Assembly: GCA_025531455.1 (NCBI GenBank)
Contig: JAMYHL010000043.1
Span: forward strand, 62,001-126,000
DNA length: 64,000 bases
Origin: Apiotrichum sp. Y4204
Taxonomy: Eukaryota > Basidiomycota > Tremellomycetes > Trichosporonales > Trichosporonaceae
Direction: 5' to 3'
Shown here: positions 11,090 to 23,147 of the stretch, one piece after another
How the letters are laid out: every line of letters starts with the position of its first letter
How positions within the stretch are numbered: the first letter of the stretch is position 1
Translations under genes and position numbers: made by a program
The notes under the pieces: model-generated
The model's input: only the letters and a program-made list of their open reading frames with translations
The model's database searches: none
Told to the model about the DNA's origin: nothing

Positions 11090-14000
11090 ATGGCGGTTGA
11101 TGAAAGCATGCAGGCCACAGCCTCTGCATCGTCGGGCCTGTCGACGGTATGCATATAGAAATGACTTGCAAAACTGACCGCCCAGCCTCGCGTCATATTG
11201 AACCCTCCTAGACAGGCGTCCGAGGAACTTACTCCCGAACCATCCGATGCCGATGGAGAGGATGATATGGACATTGTCGACAGTGAACCACCTGTAAGTG
11301 CTCGCGAAATGCTTGTTTGTTTGTATCTCCATCTGACATATAAGGTCACGACCGCCGGAGCGTCCAATGTTGACAGTGATTCCGACGACCAGGCTGGCGA
11401 GTCCGACGACGAGTTTGATGCGGATGGTGGAGATGTAGATGATGATCCTGACTTTGGTGACGCCCCGAAGCCCAAGATCGTTAGGAGTGGACCACCAAAG
11501 CATATCAAGAAAAGTAAGCTAAGTGCCGTCAACCTAGCTGACCGTCCCAGCCCTCAGTCAATTCCCCTCAAAGCGGGCCACATCTGTATCGTCCGACGAG
11601 GATTATGCCGTCAAATCTCACAAGAAGAAGTTCTTCCAGAAATCAGGAGCAAATTCAAGGGGCACCGCTACGCCTGACACGACCTTCGGTGACTCGGATG
11701 CCCCGTCATGGCGTCGTGGTGCCGCACGGAAGGTCGTTACCTACAACGAAGCAAGCGTGGATTATGGTCTTGACAGCGAGGGCGATGACGATGTGATGTA
11801 CTATAACGAGAAGGAAGCCCCCATTGGTACGTCTTGCCTTCTATTCTCCACTGACAGAGCAGTGGACAATGGCGCTGTTGCCGATGAGATCGACCTCGTC
11901 CTTTCTCACACCCGTGACGAGGAGCACGCGAATGACCCGAAGGACGACCCGCAGACGAACCTCGTGAGTGTTGCAATAGCATCGTTCCCTAACGTGCAGC
12001 GGTTCCACATCAAGTGGAAAGGATACAGCCACATTCACAACACTGATGAGATGTACCACTTCCTCAAAGGTTACAAGGGGTGAGTCACCGTTTCTAAACC
12101 TCAAACTGATCTTGTTAGGTTTAAAAAGGTCGAAAACTACATCCAGAAGGTTTGGACGACAGAGCAAGCCTACCACAACCCTGCTCCAGATGCCAAGTGG
12201 AAGCCAACACGCGAAGATCTCGAGCAATACGAAATCGACACGGAGCGCGCCAAGGAGCTCCAGGAGAGCTACAAGTTGGTTGAGCGTGTAGTTGGAGAGA
12301 AGGAGGAAGATCGCGACGGCCAGTCCGTCACATTATTCCTCTGCAAATGGACCAACCTGCAGTATGCCGAGTGCACGTGGGAGTGTGAGTGTTTCCTTTC
12401 ACAAAGTCGACAGCAGAGTGCTAATGTCAGCGTACGATGATATCAAGGACCAGGCTCAGCAGGCCATCCAAGATTACCACGCTCGTATGGCCCGCCCGAC
12501 CGTGCCGGCACGGTCAGCCAACTATCCGATCCACGGCCGCCCGGCATATCAGAAGATCGCAGAGGACCCAGAGTACCTGAAGTGTGGTGGTGCCTTGAAG
12601 CCATTCCAGCTTACTGGCCTCAACTGGCTCGCATACCTTTGGTGCAAGGGTGGTTATGGTGGCATGCTTGCTGACGAGGTAAGTGCAGGTCAAGGACTTG
12701 GGCTGACATTTTAGATGGGCCTCGGCAAGACTGTTCAGTCCGTCAGTTTCCTTTCCTACCTCTTCCACACCCAAAAGCAGTATGGACCCTTCCTCGTCGT
12801 TGTACCGCTCTCCACCATCAACGCATGGGCCATGCAGTTCCGGACATGGGCCCCTGATCTCAACGTTATTGTCTACATGGGCAGTGCGGCCTCTCGCGAC
12901 ATGATCCGCCAGACCGAGTTTGGTCCTCTCAAGAACCTGAGGTTCAACGTCCTCCTTACGACCTACGAGTTCATCTTGAAGGACCGCCAGGATCTCCAGC
13001 AAATCAAATGGCAAGCTTTGGAGGTCGATGAGGCACATCGTCTTAAGAACAGTGACTCCCAGCTGTATGAGGCTCTGATGAGCTTCTCAACCGGCTTCCG
13101 CCTGTTGATTACTGGAACTCCTCTCCAAAACTCGGTCAAGGAGCTCCTAGCATTGCTCCACTTTGTGGAGCCCGAGCAGTTCCAGCTGGCCAATGACTTT
13201 GAACTGGGTGATGCCGAGCAGGAGGCAAAGATCAAGGCTCTCCACTCACAGCTGGAGACGCTTATGCTCCGCCGCCTCAAGAAGAATGTCGTCAAGGAGT
13301 TGCCTACAAAGTCAGAGTCGATTCTTCGTGTGGAAATGTCGGGTCTCCAGCAGCACTACTACAAGAGTACGTCCAGACCCCAAGGATTGGCCGCTGACAA
13401 TAGATATTCTCACGAAGAATTTCGCGGTGTTGAGCAAGGGTGGTACCCAGAACGTCTCGCTGATGAACATTGCCATGGAGCTCAAGAAGGCAGCGTGAGT
13501 ATGAAGAGGGGACGTGCGTTGACAAATAGCAATCATCCTTACCTGTTCGATGGAGCGGAGGACACAACATCTGGAAAGCCTGTCTCGGAACAGCTTCGGG
13601 GGCTTGTCATGAACAGCGGCAAAATGGTTCTTCTTGACAAGCTTCTTGCCCGTCTGAAAGCCGATGGCCATCGTGTCCTGATTTTCAGCCAAATGGTCCG
13701 CCTCCTTGACATCTTGTCCGACTACATGGCCGCTCGTGGATATGTTCACCAGCGTTTGGACGGCACAGTGCCTAGCGACGTCCGTAAGAAGAGCATTGAG
13801 CACTTCAACGCTCCCGGATCCCCTGACTTTGCCTTCCTCTTGTCCACAAGAGCCGGTGGTTTGGGTATCAACCTCGAGACCGCCGACACTGTCATTATCT
13901 TTGACAGTGATTACAACCCGCAAAACGACCTTCAGGCAATGGCCCGCGCCCACCGTATTGGCCAAACTCGCCACGTAAACATTTACCGTTTCATCACGAA

Positions 14001-16069
14001 GGGAACTATCGAGGAGGATATTCTGGAGCGCGCCAAGCGCAAGATGATCTTGGAGTATGCCAGTACGTTGATTTTATATTGCCTCCACTGACAACAGTTA
14101 TCAATCAGACGGATACTAGTGGCAGCCATATCAACGGCACCTCGACACCGAAAGAGAAGAACGGCGACTTCTCCAAGGAGGAACTTGCCGCGATTCTCAA
14201 GTTTGGCGCTAAGACCTTGTATCAGTCCGATGAGAAGGCGCAAAATGAGAAGCTCGACGCTATGGACCTTGACGACATTCTCAATAAGGCCGACGACTTC
14301 GACACGGAAGCTGCTGCTCAGCCTGCCGGGACATCCTCGGGTGGCGAGGCCTTCTTGGCTCAGTTCGCTGCCATTCAGGATGTCAAGAACGACGCAGACG
14401 ACCTCAGCTGGGAGGACATTATTCCGGTTGAGGAGCGTGTCAAGATGGACGAGGAGGAGAGCCGCGCTTTGCAGGCTGAGGAGATGGCGGGATCTTCCCG
14501 GAAACGTGCAGCCGCGCGAGCCCCGGGTGCCTACGAAGGTATGGATGAGGCTGATGCCGAGCATACCGACAGCAAGGCCACCTCACCCTCGGAGAAGAAG
14601 CAGAAGGTGTCTGGGCCACGCAAGAGCAACGCCCAACGTGCCATCGAACTCAAAGGTAAGATGCTGGGCATAGGCTGTAACTGACAACACCAGACCGTGA
14701 CCTTCGCGTGCTCATCCGTGGTCTCCAAAAATGGGGCCCTATCCGCACACGGTACGACGTCATCGTTGAAGAGGCAAAGCTCCAGTCCAAAAACCGCGTT
14801 GTTGTCATCCAGAGCTGCGACGATATTCTTCACCAAGCCGAGGAGGCCGTTGCCAACCACAAGTCTGAGTTGCGCGCCATGCAGGAGCGTGGTGAGACCA
14901 TCTCCTCGTCGCTCCGTCAGAAGGCGATCCTTTTTACCTTCCGTGGCATCCAGGGTATCAACGCCGAAACAGTAGTTGCACGGCACTACGAGCTTAAGGC
15001 CCTGGTGGAGCACTTCAAGCGCGTGGATGACATCGACAGCTATGCGATCCCACACGACAACCTCAAGCCCACTATGAATTGGTCTGTCGAATGGGGGGCT
15101 CGTCAAGACTCGCGCTTGCTCGTTGGCATCTGGAAGTATGGTTTCGGAGCCTGGGATCTTATCAAAGCAGTGAGTTCTTAGTGTATGGAGGCGTGCTGAC
15201 ATTTTCTAGGACCCAGACCTGGAACTGACCAACATGATCTTCCTTGACGACCCTAAGGTTGCGAAGGAGCCTGGAGCACCCAAAGCAGGCATTCCCGGTC
15301 CCATCCATCTTGTTCGCCGTGGCGACTACCTCTGCGGTCTTGTTCGCGAATACGAAGAGAACCGCCGCATGCTCATAGAGCAGCAGGCTGTGATCGCAAC
15401 CATGCCAGTCAAGGAGGGCTTTGGCTATGACCACCCGCCAATCCCTGTTGCACCGCCCTCGACGACGTTCTCCGCTGGAGGATCAAGTTCAAAGGGTGGC
15501 GGTGGTGGCGGCGGCGGCGGCGCAGCAGCAGCCCAGGACAAGGGCAAGAGGAGGAAGACGCCCGAGTACACCGACTCCGAAGAGGAAGAGTACGAGTCAA
15601 TGGATGAGGACGCGGTCAAGGAGCTGTTGCGTCCTGCCAAGCGCCATCTCGTAAGTATCAAGGCTGCGCAGTGGCTGACATCAGAAACGTCTCAAGTCGG
15701 GCACTGAGAACCTCAACCGCGATGAGAAGATTGCTGCTTTGAAGGAGTGTGTAGCCAGCATCGGCTCGCGCATCGACGAAGTAGTCGCGGAGAAGATTTC
15801 TCAGGGCATGGACGGAGCGAAGTGGCGGAAGCACTGCTGGGTGTTTGCATCATTCTTCTGGCCGCGCCAAGGCGTTAGCTACACCAAGCTCATGGACATT
15901 TACGCAAAACTGGTAAGTCAAACGTCTGCACTTTGGATGGAGATTCTGACATGTACAGGGCGAGAAGAGCAAGGTCGATAGTCCAGCACCGACAAAGTCC
16001 AAGGCGAAACGCAAGGGCGATGGAGGGGAGGGCAGCTCGAAGAAGAAGGTCAAGATGGAGATGGATTAA
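11090..16069 (+). CDS. CHD1: CHD1 chromodomain-helicase-DNA-binding chromatin remodeller
   Basis: ATP-dependent remodeller that spaces nucleosomes over transcribed genes. From ATG 11090: an acidic disordered N-terminus; two chromodomains ([20 protein letters not shown] at about 12000-12065; [17 protein letters not shown] at about 12330-12385); a Snf2 ATPase with ADEMGLGKT (split by the intron at about 12678-12715), [20 protein letters not shown] and, in the second lobe, [32 protein letters not shown]. Then come a SANT-SLIDE module ([40 protein letters not shown]) and a C-terminal CHCT-type domain ([15 protein letters not shown]). It ends with a basic KKKVKMEMD tail at TAA 16067-16069. About 13 introns of 35-60 bases. 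In the first chromodomain the family's HNTWE is HNTDE, while the cage residues W-K-G-Y remain aromatic. Confidence 0.96.
15495..15533 (+). repeat. Poly-Gly/poly-Ala coding run in CHD1
   Basis: A GGC-rich simple repeat encodes nine glycines followed by four alanines between the SLIDE region and the C-terminal domain. It is probably a flexible linker. Confidence 0.7.
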
Positions 16070-16818
16070 CGGGGAGCGGGGGTGTTTGTTGGATGAGGTT
16101 TCTTTCTTTGTGTTTTTTTGAGGTTGACCCATGAAGGCTGCCCCAGTAGCATATACAGTCTCAGGTTACGGTACAGTAGGATTCGGCAATGAACCAGGTT
16201 CTTTACAATGTTCTGTTCTGGTGCTCGACGGATCGGCTCGTATTCATGACATTCCTACCCACTCCTTTTGACGACAACGCCGGAGATCCGTCTTGGACAT
16301 GATTGCATCCTCCTCGGCTCCGATCCGCCAAAAAGCGCCACACTCGTCTGTCGTTTTCTGCTTGTCCATTCGTGTTGATTACATAATACTCGTAGCATCT
16401 CATGGTGTTGAGCGGTGTTTTCCTTCCTGATTGCATCTTCCTAATTGCTGTTTGAGATTTCTAATCAGTCCCCGCCAAGACATCTAAATGCACGAATCGG
16501 GAATAACCAGAGACTACGGATGGTGAATGATGGACCCTGAGCTCTTCACTCACACGCCATCAGCTTCTTGGCCTTCCCTTTCTGTTCCCTCCCCTCCCCC
16601 ACCCAGTGTGTCTCCGTCCAGTGCCGTGCCCCCCACTCACTCCACCCACTCACTCATCCGTCGCCCAAGTCCGTCACTCATGTGTGCATCGCATGTTATC
16701 GAGTCGTCACTGTCCGTCCCACTCTTCTCCCCCTTCACACACTGTCCCATCCACTCGACACCAACCCACCCCCATCGGATCTGTCGACACCATCGCAGGC
16801 CCACCAAGATCGCCTTCA
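16070..16818. other. Intergenic: CHD1 3' side and promoter/leader of the zinc-cluster factor
   Basis: No conserved frame. The segment from about 16570 to 16800 is strongly C/T- and CCCACC-rich, which fits a 5' leader for the start at 16819. No TATA box was seen. Confidence 0.55.
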
Positions 16819-19320
16819 ATGTCCTCCCAAGCCCCCAGCGAGGCGTCATCAACGCCGGCAGGAGGAGGCGCGCCACCCACCAACAACGGTGCACGGCGCG
16901 TCAAAGGCAAACGTACAAGAACAGGTATGTTGTCATGCACATCCAGGGGGGTAATTTCTAAGGGTGGCTAACTCCCCAAGGCTGCCTGACATGTCGTGCG
17001 CGCAAGGTATGTCGCCTCTTGACCTGGTTCCTGATTGTGGAGACTCTACTCACTCTTGTGCAGGTCAAATGCGACGAGACACCCGGAACGTGCGCAAACT
17101 GCGAGAGAGTGCTACTGGCGTGTCGGTGGCCGGTAGTTCGTAACGTCCTCGATGAACGGGCAGCAAAGGCTTCAGTGAAGGCGGAGCCAGGAGACGACCA
17201 TTCACCAGGTTTGTCATGTCCCAGGGTTGCACTAACCCGCGCAGGACCCATTCGACGAAATCGCCAGGCCGCGTGTGTTGGTTGTCGGCTCGCGCGTAGT
17301 CGTTGCTCCCAGGATCGTCCGGCGTGTGTTCGCTGTGTCGAGCACGGCATGGCATGTGAATACACGGCAGACCGAACGCTGCATACAATTGCCGGACGGA
17401 CACCGAGTAGCGCAGAGGCTTCGCCAAGTGATATCGACCTTGACCGGCGGGCAAACCTGTGAGTTGAGCCTCCTCGGAGTTCTAAACTCACATGCAGCCT
17501 TCACGGCATTCCGCGCTTTATCGTCGACCGCCATGTCGAGGCGTTCTTCTCATATGTCTATCCCATCCAAGCGAACGCCATTGTTCATCGCGGAACGCTC
17601 ATGCGTGATATCACAGACGGCAAGGTTTCGCGAAAGGTCTTGCTCGCCATCTGTGCCGTTGCCGCGCGCTTTGTCGACAACATCCAGGAGAACGGTGCAC
17701 CAGTGTCGGTTAAAGGCAGTTCAGCTGCGAACGCTTGGGCGTCTGAGGCAAAGTCAACACTGTTGACCGAGGACACATCCATCGAAAGCATCACAGCGGC
17801 GCTCATCCTCGCGAAACACGATATCAATTCGGGGCGTTTCACCCAGGCATTCAATTTGGCTGCAGTGGCTATGCGCATGGCACTGTCCCTGCGGCTGAAT
17901 GTTGAAATTGCACCAACGGAGGAGATGAGCGTTTCCGAGCGCGAAACTCGTCGTCGGCTCATGTGGGGCTGCTACTCGCTTGACCGCATGATGTCTACAG
18001 GTGTTCCCGAGTTCATGATAACACCAGTGCGGAGTCTGCGCATTCGCCTGCCCTGTGAAGATCAGCGATATCTATTCGGCATGGAGACGGAAACCCCTGT
18101 GCCAGCCCTCGAGTCCGCCGGAGACGTCAGCGATAGCGATCCTGCAAAGTTTGAAGGTGTGGGCATTCTTGGACACCACCTCCGGTTGCAAGGCGTGCGC
18201 GCAGTTATCCTGCAGGTTTCACGGCATCGGGAACTTTCAGATCTCCCCCCGTGGGATCATTCATCGGCCTTCGTGGCTGCTGAGCGCAAGATCCAAGCAT
18301 GGAACGACTCATTGTCACCCCAGTTTCAACTCAACCCGGAAACGATCTTCACTCGCAAAGCGCAGAACGAGCTTACTTCGTTGGTGATGCTTCATGTTTG
18401 GTATCACCAGAACATGGTGGAGCTCACCCGCTTGGCCCTTCCGGGTTTCAAGGAGTCACTTGAGGTTGATATCGCGTCAACTGCTCCACCAGGGTGGATG
18501 GAGCGTATGCGTGAGAAATGCGTCAGCCATGCTCGCATGACTGCCAACACGCTTCGCCATGTGCACAACCTTTTCGACTTGGACACAATCGTCTTTGGCG
18601 ACTCGGCTCTGCCAATCTGTGTATACGAATGCGTTCGCGTTCGACTGCAGTATGCGTTCCTTCTTCCTCCTGCGCCCCAAGCTGCAGAACTGGCCGAGCT
18701 CGCTGTTGATGTTGAAATCATGTTCATGTTCCTCACCAAGATGACGCAACACTTCAGCAACGCGAAATGGCTGGTGAGTTGTCCTCCTTTCTTGCTCTTG
18801 CTTACCTCTAAGCTCCGCGAAATCCGAAGAATGCTACAACGACATGGTCTTGACGGAAGCGCACACTCGGACACGTCGGGAGCAGCAAGTCCGAATGGAA
18901 ATGACCCCTGGTCATCACGAGTCCGTAATCTGCGTGGTGAAGGGCCAAATCGCCCCCAGCCACCAGCCCAAAATCAATTGCTTGCCCCGCAACAACCAAA
19001 CCACCTCACTGGTCAGCAGCAGATGATGCCGCCGCCGACACAAAGCCCCGGTCTTATCCAACAACAGGTGAGTATAATTATTGTTTATACCACTGACATC
19101 CCAGCCGCCACCGATGATGTACAGCGAGCCGCAGCAATACAATGACTGGGGACCTGGACCGAGCCAGGATCAAGTTGTCGCCATCCTCAATGAATATAAC
19201 CAGTCCCAGGCAGCCAATGGGGGCGGCTTCAACGCGTTTGGTGGAATGTTTGGAGACTGGGTTGCTATCGGCTATGATGGGGGTCCGATCCCCGTGCTCG
19301 ATCCACCTCTCCAAGTCTGA
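16819..19320 (+). CDS. Transcription factor with two tandem Zn2Cys6 clusters and a fungal regulatory (middle homology) domain
   Basis: Nuclear DNA-binding regulator; target genes unknown. After a Ser/Pro/Gly leader comes cluster 1, GCLTCRARKVKCDETPGTC then ANCERVLLAC, with the canonical C-x2-C-x6-C-x6-C-x2-C-x6-C spacing. It is assembled across a 26-base microexon. About 60 residues later comes cluster 2 (about 17270-17355), ACVGCRLARSRCSQDRPACV then RCVEHGMAC, with the same spacing. The rest matches the fungal-specific TF domain: FIVDRHVEAFFSYVYPIQAN, VLLAICAVAARFVDN, MRMALSLRLNVE, RRRLMWGCYSLDRM. The C-terminus is Gln/Pro-rich, with a splice at about 19069-19104, and ends PVLDPPLQV at TGA 19318-19320. 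Confidence 0.9.
16981..17006 (+). other. 26-base microexon carrying the core of zinc cluster 1
   Basis: The microexon sits between an intron ending CCCCAAG at 16980 and a donor GTATGT at 17007. It encodes G-CLTCRARK, that is Cys1, Cys2 and the basic DNA-contact residues. Skipping it would remove the cluster and shift the frame. Confidence 0.85.
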
Positions 19321-20151
19321 GGTGGACACTGTATCTGCCAGCCTTTTTTTACTTGTAGTGCTTATCTCGATGTAATTTGTACACGGACCACTGAGAATGG
19401 AATGGTGGGGCGGCTGTTGTGATCTCACGGACCCAGAGGCAACGTGGCTGTCCCGGCCGCCTGTCTCCGTCGCGCCGGTGCAGCGGTAACATCGTGTTGA
19501 TGGACATTGCATAGAACAGCGTCCTATGGCAGAGGCCTTTCTTTCATTGCTTTGGATTACTTTCATTGCAACGTGACAGGACACGGTAAGTACATATCGT
19601 CGACATGGGAGAATTAGAAGCCGTATCAGGTTGACCGCCACACTCGATCACTCGGCTAGATCTTCACGCAGCCATTCACCATTCACTTCCTTCACTCTGC
19701 AACTCTCTTACTACTCAAGCTACTCGCAACCAATGCATGGCGTAAATTGCTTTCGAAACTAGGTTTTTATGAATTTTCTGTAATTTTTTTACGGAGTTTG
19801 TATTTTTTGTGAACGTTAGGAAGCTATGAACAAGGGCTAACGAGGGATAAGCAGAGCCGAATATGTCAAGTCTTGCGCAAGGCGGCGGCGGCCTAAGCGC
19901 AACCTGATGAACCCAACGGAGTGCGTAAAGTACTCAGACTCTTACGGTCTAATGCGGTCGTCACATAATTGTGACCTGCGAATCGACATCACGCCGTTGG
20001 GCAGAGACACACCCCTTTGCACCTGCCTCGGAGCGGCGCTCCTCGAGCAGCTGGCGCTAGGCTGATGTGTCGTCTTGGAAAGATGGTTAAAAATTGTAGA
20101 TGTTGGCGGTCCAGAGTGGCAGTGGGCAGGTAGAGGCATGACTGAAAGCGT
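19321..20151. other. Intergenic between convergent genes; AT-rich centre
   Basis: The 3' regions of the zinc-cluster gene (plus) and the His-rich gene (minus) meet here. Around 19740-19820 is an AT-rich stretch with T and A runs (for example gtaatttttttacgg), unlike the GC-rich surroundings and plausible as polyadenylation signal DNA. No gene seen. Confidence 0.55.
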
Positions 20152-21621
20152 TTAGTGCTGCTCCGTAAAGCGGTGGTGCGAGGGACGACCGAAGCCGAAG
20201 TCACCACGACCGTGGCTGCCAAAGGGACCATGGCCAGAATCCGCGCCGTGGGCGAAACCGGGACCGCGGTGGAAACCGCGACCGTGGAAGCCTGCACCGG
20301 GACCGAAATCCACGCCGTAGGCCGAGGGGCCGGCGAGGATGGACATGTTGCGGGAGAGGTCCCACTCCTCAGGGGCGATGTGATGGCTGGGATCATGGTG
20401 ACCACCGTGGTTGCCGCCGTGGCGACCACCTCGGCCGTGACGATGGCGGTGGCGGTGGCGGTGGTGGGGGTCCTCGGAGTCGGAGGACGAGGACTCGGAG
20501 GAAGGATCATCGCGCTTGTTCCTGCGCTGGCTCTTGTCCTGTTCCTTGCGTTCGTGCTTGAGAGCCTCACGCTCCTCCCTGCGCTCCTTCTTGGCGGCGG
20601 CACAGGCTTCCTTACGCTTAATCTTCTCCGCCTTGTGCTTGGCCTCACGTGCGGCTTTTGCTTCCTTCTTGTCGGCCTTGCGAGCCGCCTTGTGTTCCTT
20701 CATCTCAGCCTTGTGAGCAGCCTTCGCGGCCTTGTACGCCTGGATGCGCTCGGCGCGGAAACGCTCAAACTCGGCAGCATAGTCGATCTCTTCGGGCTCG
20801 ATGCCGTCCGGAACCTCAACTTCAAATGTCATCCCGTACGGGAAGTTGCGCGCTTGGTGGCCGTGAGGGCCAAGGTGACCGTGCGGGCCGCGGTGGTGAT
20901 GCCGACCGCGTCTACCAAATTCACCGCGAGGCGGTCCATGGTGCCTGCCAGAGGGCATGTCAAATTGAGTCTTTGGGTCAGCGCCATGGGGCCCACAAGA
21001 GTGAGGCGGTCCTCCAGGTCCATGGCGGTGGTGATGGGCATGAGGAGGTCCGTGGTGACCATGGTGGAGAGGCGTGGGGTGGCCATGGAAAGCCCAGGGA
21101 CCGCGCCCATGCTTGCCGCGAAAGTTGGGACGACCACCCATGATATGACAGGTGTGCGAGCTGGGGTACTCGCTCTCCAGAGCTTGGTCGCGCTGGCAAC
21201 GGCAGTCAAAGCGGTCAAACCTGCAGCCGGCCCAGGGGGGAGGGGAGCCACCGCGCTTCCCGCGGTGCTTGTGATGACCGTGGCCGTGGCGGTGGGACCT
21301 GCCGTTCTTTAGAAAGACAACACGAACCGAGCGCGTGTGGCGAGGTTCCTCGACTTGGACTTCAATGTCGTCCGAGTCCGAGTCGTCCGTGGTGGTGATG
21401 TGGAGACGTTCAGTAGCGGCTTCCAGGGCAGCCTCGTCGGACGGAGAAGCAGCATTCTCGGGCGGCTGAGAGTCCTCAGCAACGTCCTCGACATCGGGAA
21501 GAGTACCCGTGCTGCTCTTCTCGCGCTCCAAGGCGTCCAGGTCGACCACTTCGAACCCAGGCGGCTTCTCCCTAACGTTGTCAGGTTGAGCACTGGAGGG
21601 GACGTACGTGTTCTGCACCAT
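20152..21621 (-). CDS. Histidine/glycine-rich low-complexity protein, function unknown
   Basis: Intronless frame of 489 residues from ATG 21621 (MVQNTYVPSSAQ) to TAA. I do not recognise it. Layout: an acidic N-terminal third with DDSDSDDIEVQ; a short Cys-containing patch (GCRFDRFDCRCQRD...SHTCHIMGG); a long His/Gly/Pro region (HHGHHGPPHAHHHRHG); a short less biased segment (PYGMTFEVEVPDGIEPEEID); a ~90-residue Lys/Ala/Glu-rich helix (AYKAAKAAHKAEMKEHKAAR); then DSEDPHHRHRHRHRHGRGG and a His/Gly/Phe tail ending HHRFTEQH. His clusters suggest metal binding or condensation; that is inference. An upstream ATG at 21834 stays in frame, but the stretch between codes for leader-like CT-rich sequence, so 21621 is preferred. 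No signal peptide or TM. Confidence 0.72.
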   Translation of the reverse strand: MVQNTYVPSSAQPDNVREKPPGFEVVDLDALEREKSSTGTLPDVEDVAEDSQPPENAASPSDEAALEAATERLHITTTDDSDSDDIEVQVEEPRHTRSVRVVFLKNGRSHRHGHGHHKHRGKRGGSPPPWAGCRFDRFDCRCQRDQALESEYPSSHTCHIMGGRPNFRGKHGRGPWAFHGHPTPLHHGHHGPPHAHHHRHGPGGPPHSCGPHGADPKTQFDMPSGRHHGPPRGEFGRRGRHHHRGPHGHLGPHGHQARNFPYGMTFEVEVPDGIEPEEIDYAAEFERFRAERIQAYKAAKAAHKAEMKEHKAARKADKKEAKAAREAKHKAEKIKRKEACAAAKKERREEREALKHERKEQDKSQRRNKRDDPSSESSSSDSEDPHHRHRHRHRHGRGGRHGGNHGGHHDPSHHIAPEEWDLSRNMSILAGPSAYGVDFGPGAGFHGRGFHRGPGFAHGADSGHGPFGSHGRGDFGFGRPSHHRFTEQH

Positions 21622-21893
21622 TGTGGGGATGTTTGTTTGGGAGGGGGAAAGATATGGAGGAGGGGGTGTCAGTTGCGAGAAAAACGTCTGACCCGATCGC
21701 CTTTTATGTCTTTCAGTCGGTTCGTCCATGCTCTGGCATTCTGTCCACTCCAAGGACGCGCGTCGTTGTTTGAGCGCCCGGTGGTAAAACTGATGGCGGT
21801 AAGTGTCTGGCTGAAACCAACCGGGAATCTCCATCAGTTAGCCTCGGCCACTCGACCTCGGCCGACTGCGATCCAGCAATTCGTGCTGCGCAG

Positions 21894-21901
21894 AATATAT
21901 A
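21894..21901 (-). promoter_or_regulatory. Candidate TATA box for the His-rich gene
   Basis: TATATATT on the minus strand, 273 bases upstream of ATG 21621 and above the leader-like CT-rich segment. Confidence 0.45.
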
Positions 21902-23037
21902 GCGTTTCCCGGGGAGGACTGCGCACACAGACGCACAGACGAATTTATCGCGACTTTTTCGAGTCAAACATGTTGCAGATCGCAGAGGCGCAAGGAATCG
22001 CAGTCCAGTGCTGCGCGCAAGTATGGGCCGCAACCGCGGATCAGCGATAAGGGATCAGCACGAGCCGCACGGTGTGGTCGATCATAGTGCCCGAGGAGGA
22101 CCGTGCTCTCCAACGCCCAAACCATCCAAACCATCCTTCCCGGCGTCCCGAATCCTCGCAGTCGTCGCAGTACTTTCAGCTTTTATCACTGCGCATCGTA
22201 GCGGGCCGGTTATGTTTGTTTGAGCTGTTTGACAATGGCCCAGGTGGCCAGGCTGGATCGTCCGGAATGGAAGTTCGGGAGACAATGCATCGATGGATGG
22301 GGTGGCAAACCCTCACCGCGGCTTATGACGTACCGGATCCGGCAGCCTAGCCCTTGCCTGGCCCCGCATTGAAAAGGACGCAGCCCACACTTTCGGTACC
22401 GAGCAAACCCACCATATGCCACCATGCAGGCCACCATGCGGTTCTCCACAGACTGGTTGCCATGGCGGTTCTTGCCGCGTTGTGTGGGGGGTGGGGAGGT
22501 TTATTACCATCTGTGAACTGCATGTACAGTTCCCAGGATCCCAGTCCCGTCTGTTCCAGTACAACACAAGTGCTGTACAACACAAGCTCCCAGAAGCGAG
22601 CGCCTCGGTCAGAGCGGTTATGAAGCACTTCGGCAAAGCCGCAAAGCGCGCAAAAGCTAGCCCAGGAGGTCACGTGATCCATTCTACTCACGGAGATTGG
22701 TGGTTGTTCGCCGCAGACACGGACTTGTACGCCAAACTCCGCCCAGGAACTCGTCAGGCACCGAGCTTGTAGCAAGGGCCCCTGGGGGAGTGACGACTGA
22801 TCAACTGAACCGACTGCATAACATGTCCCGTCTTGCAACGCATCTTGCTTCATCACTCCGTTTCTGCTGCTTTACAGGTCCATCTCCGTTCCCCATGGGC
22901 CCCAGAAGACCCATATGCCCCGGGGTTCACACGCGCCCGAGGTGTGCGGTCTCAAAATAACCGTCCTCTACGGTTGTTGACAAGTGTTCAGCCGGCATGA
23001 TCTTAGCCATGATAGCCATGATGGGTCGTCATGGCGA

Positions 23038-23045
23038 TATATAGA
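23038..23045 (+). promoter_or_regulatory. Candidate TATA box of the saccharopine-dehydrogenase-like gene
   Basis: TATATAGA lies 110 bases before ATG 23148, a spacing typical for yeast-type promoters with a short leader. Confidence 0.55.
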
Positions 23046-23147
23046 GGTCATCTGGATGGTTTCTTCGGTCGATCAACTCACAGAGGCTCCCAAGTCATCA
23101 CTCCCTGCCTACACTGTCGCTCAACAGCCTCCCAGCTAGCTTCGATA

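Larger units (their letters stand above)
21622..23147. other. Divergent promoter region between the His-rich gene and the saccharopine-dehydrogenase-like gene
   Basis: It contains the TATA candidates listed separately and an E-box-like CACGTG at about 22671-22676. No conserved frame; the longest frames here lack any motif. Confidence 0.55.

Noticed and set aside
20155..21312. 385-residue plus-strand frame opposite the His-rich gene
   Set aside because: Ala/Val/Gly-rich shadow of the GC-rich minus-strand gene. The minus strand has codon structure and a leader.
21622..21834. Longer start for the His-rich protein
   Set aside because: The extra residues come from leader-like sequence (PPPPYLSPSQTN), and the second Met begins a more typical N-terminus.
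22347..22856. 169-residue minus-strand frame
   Set aside because: No motif; it lies in a divergent promoter region and its composition is random-like.
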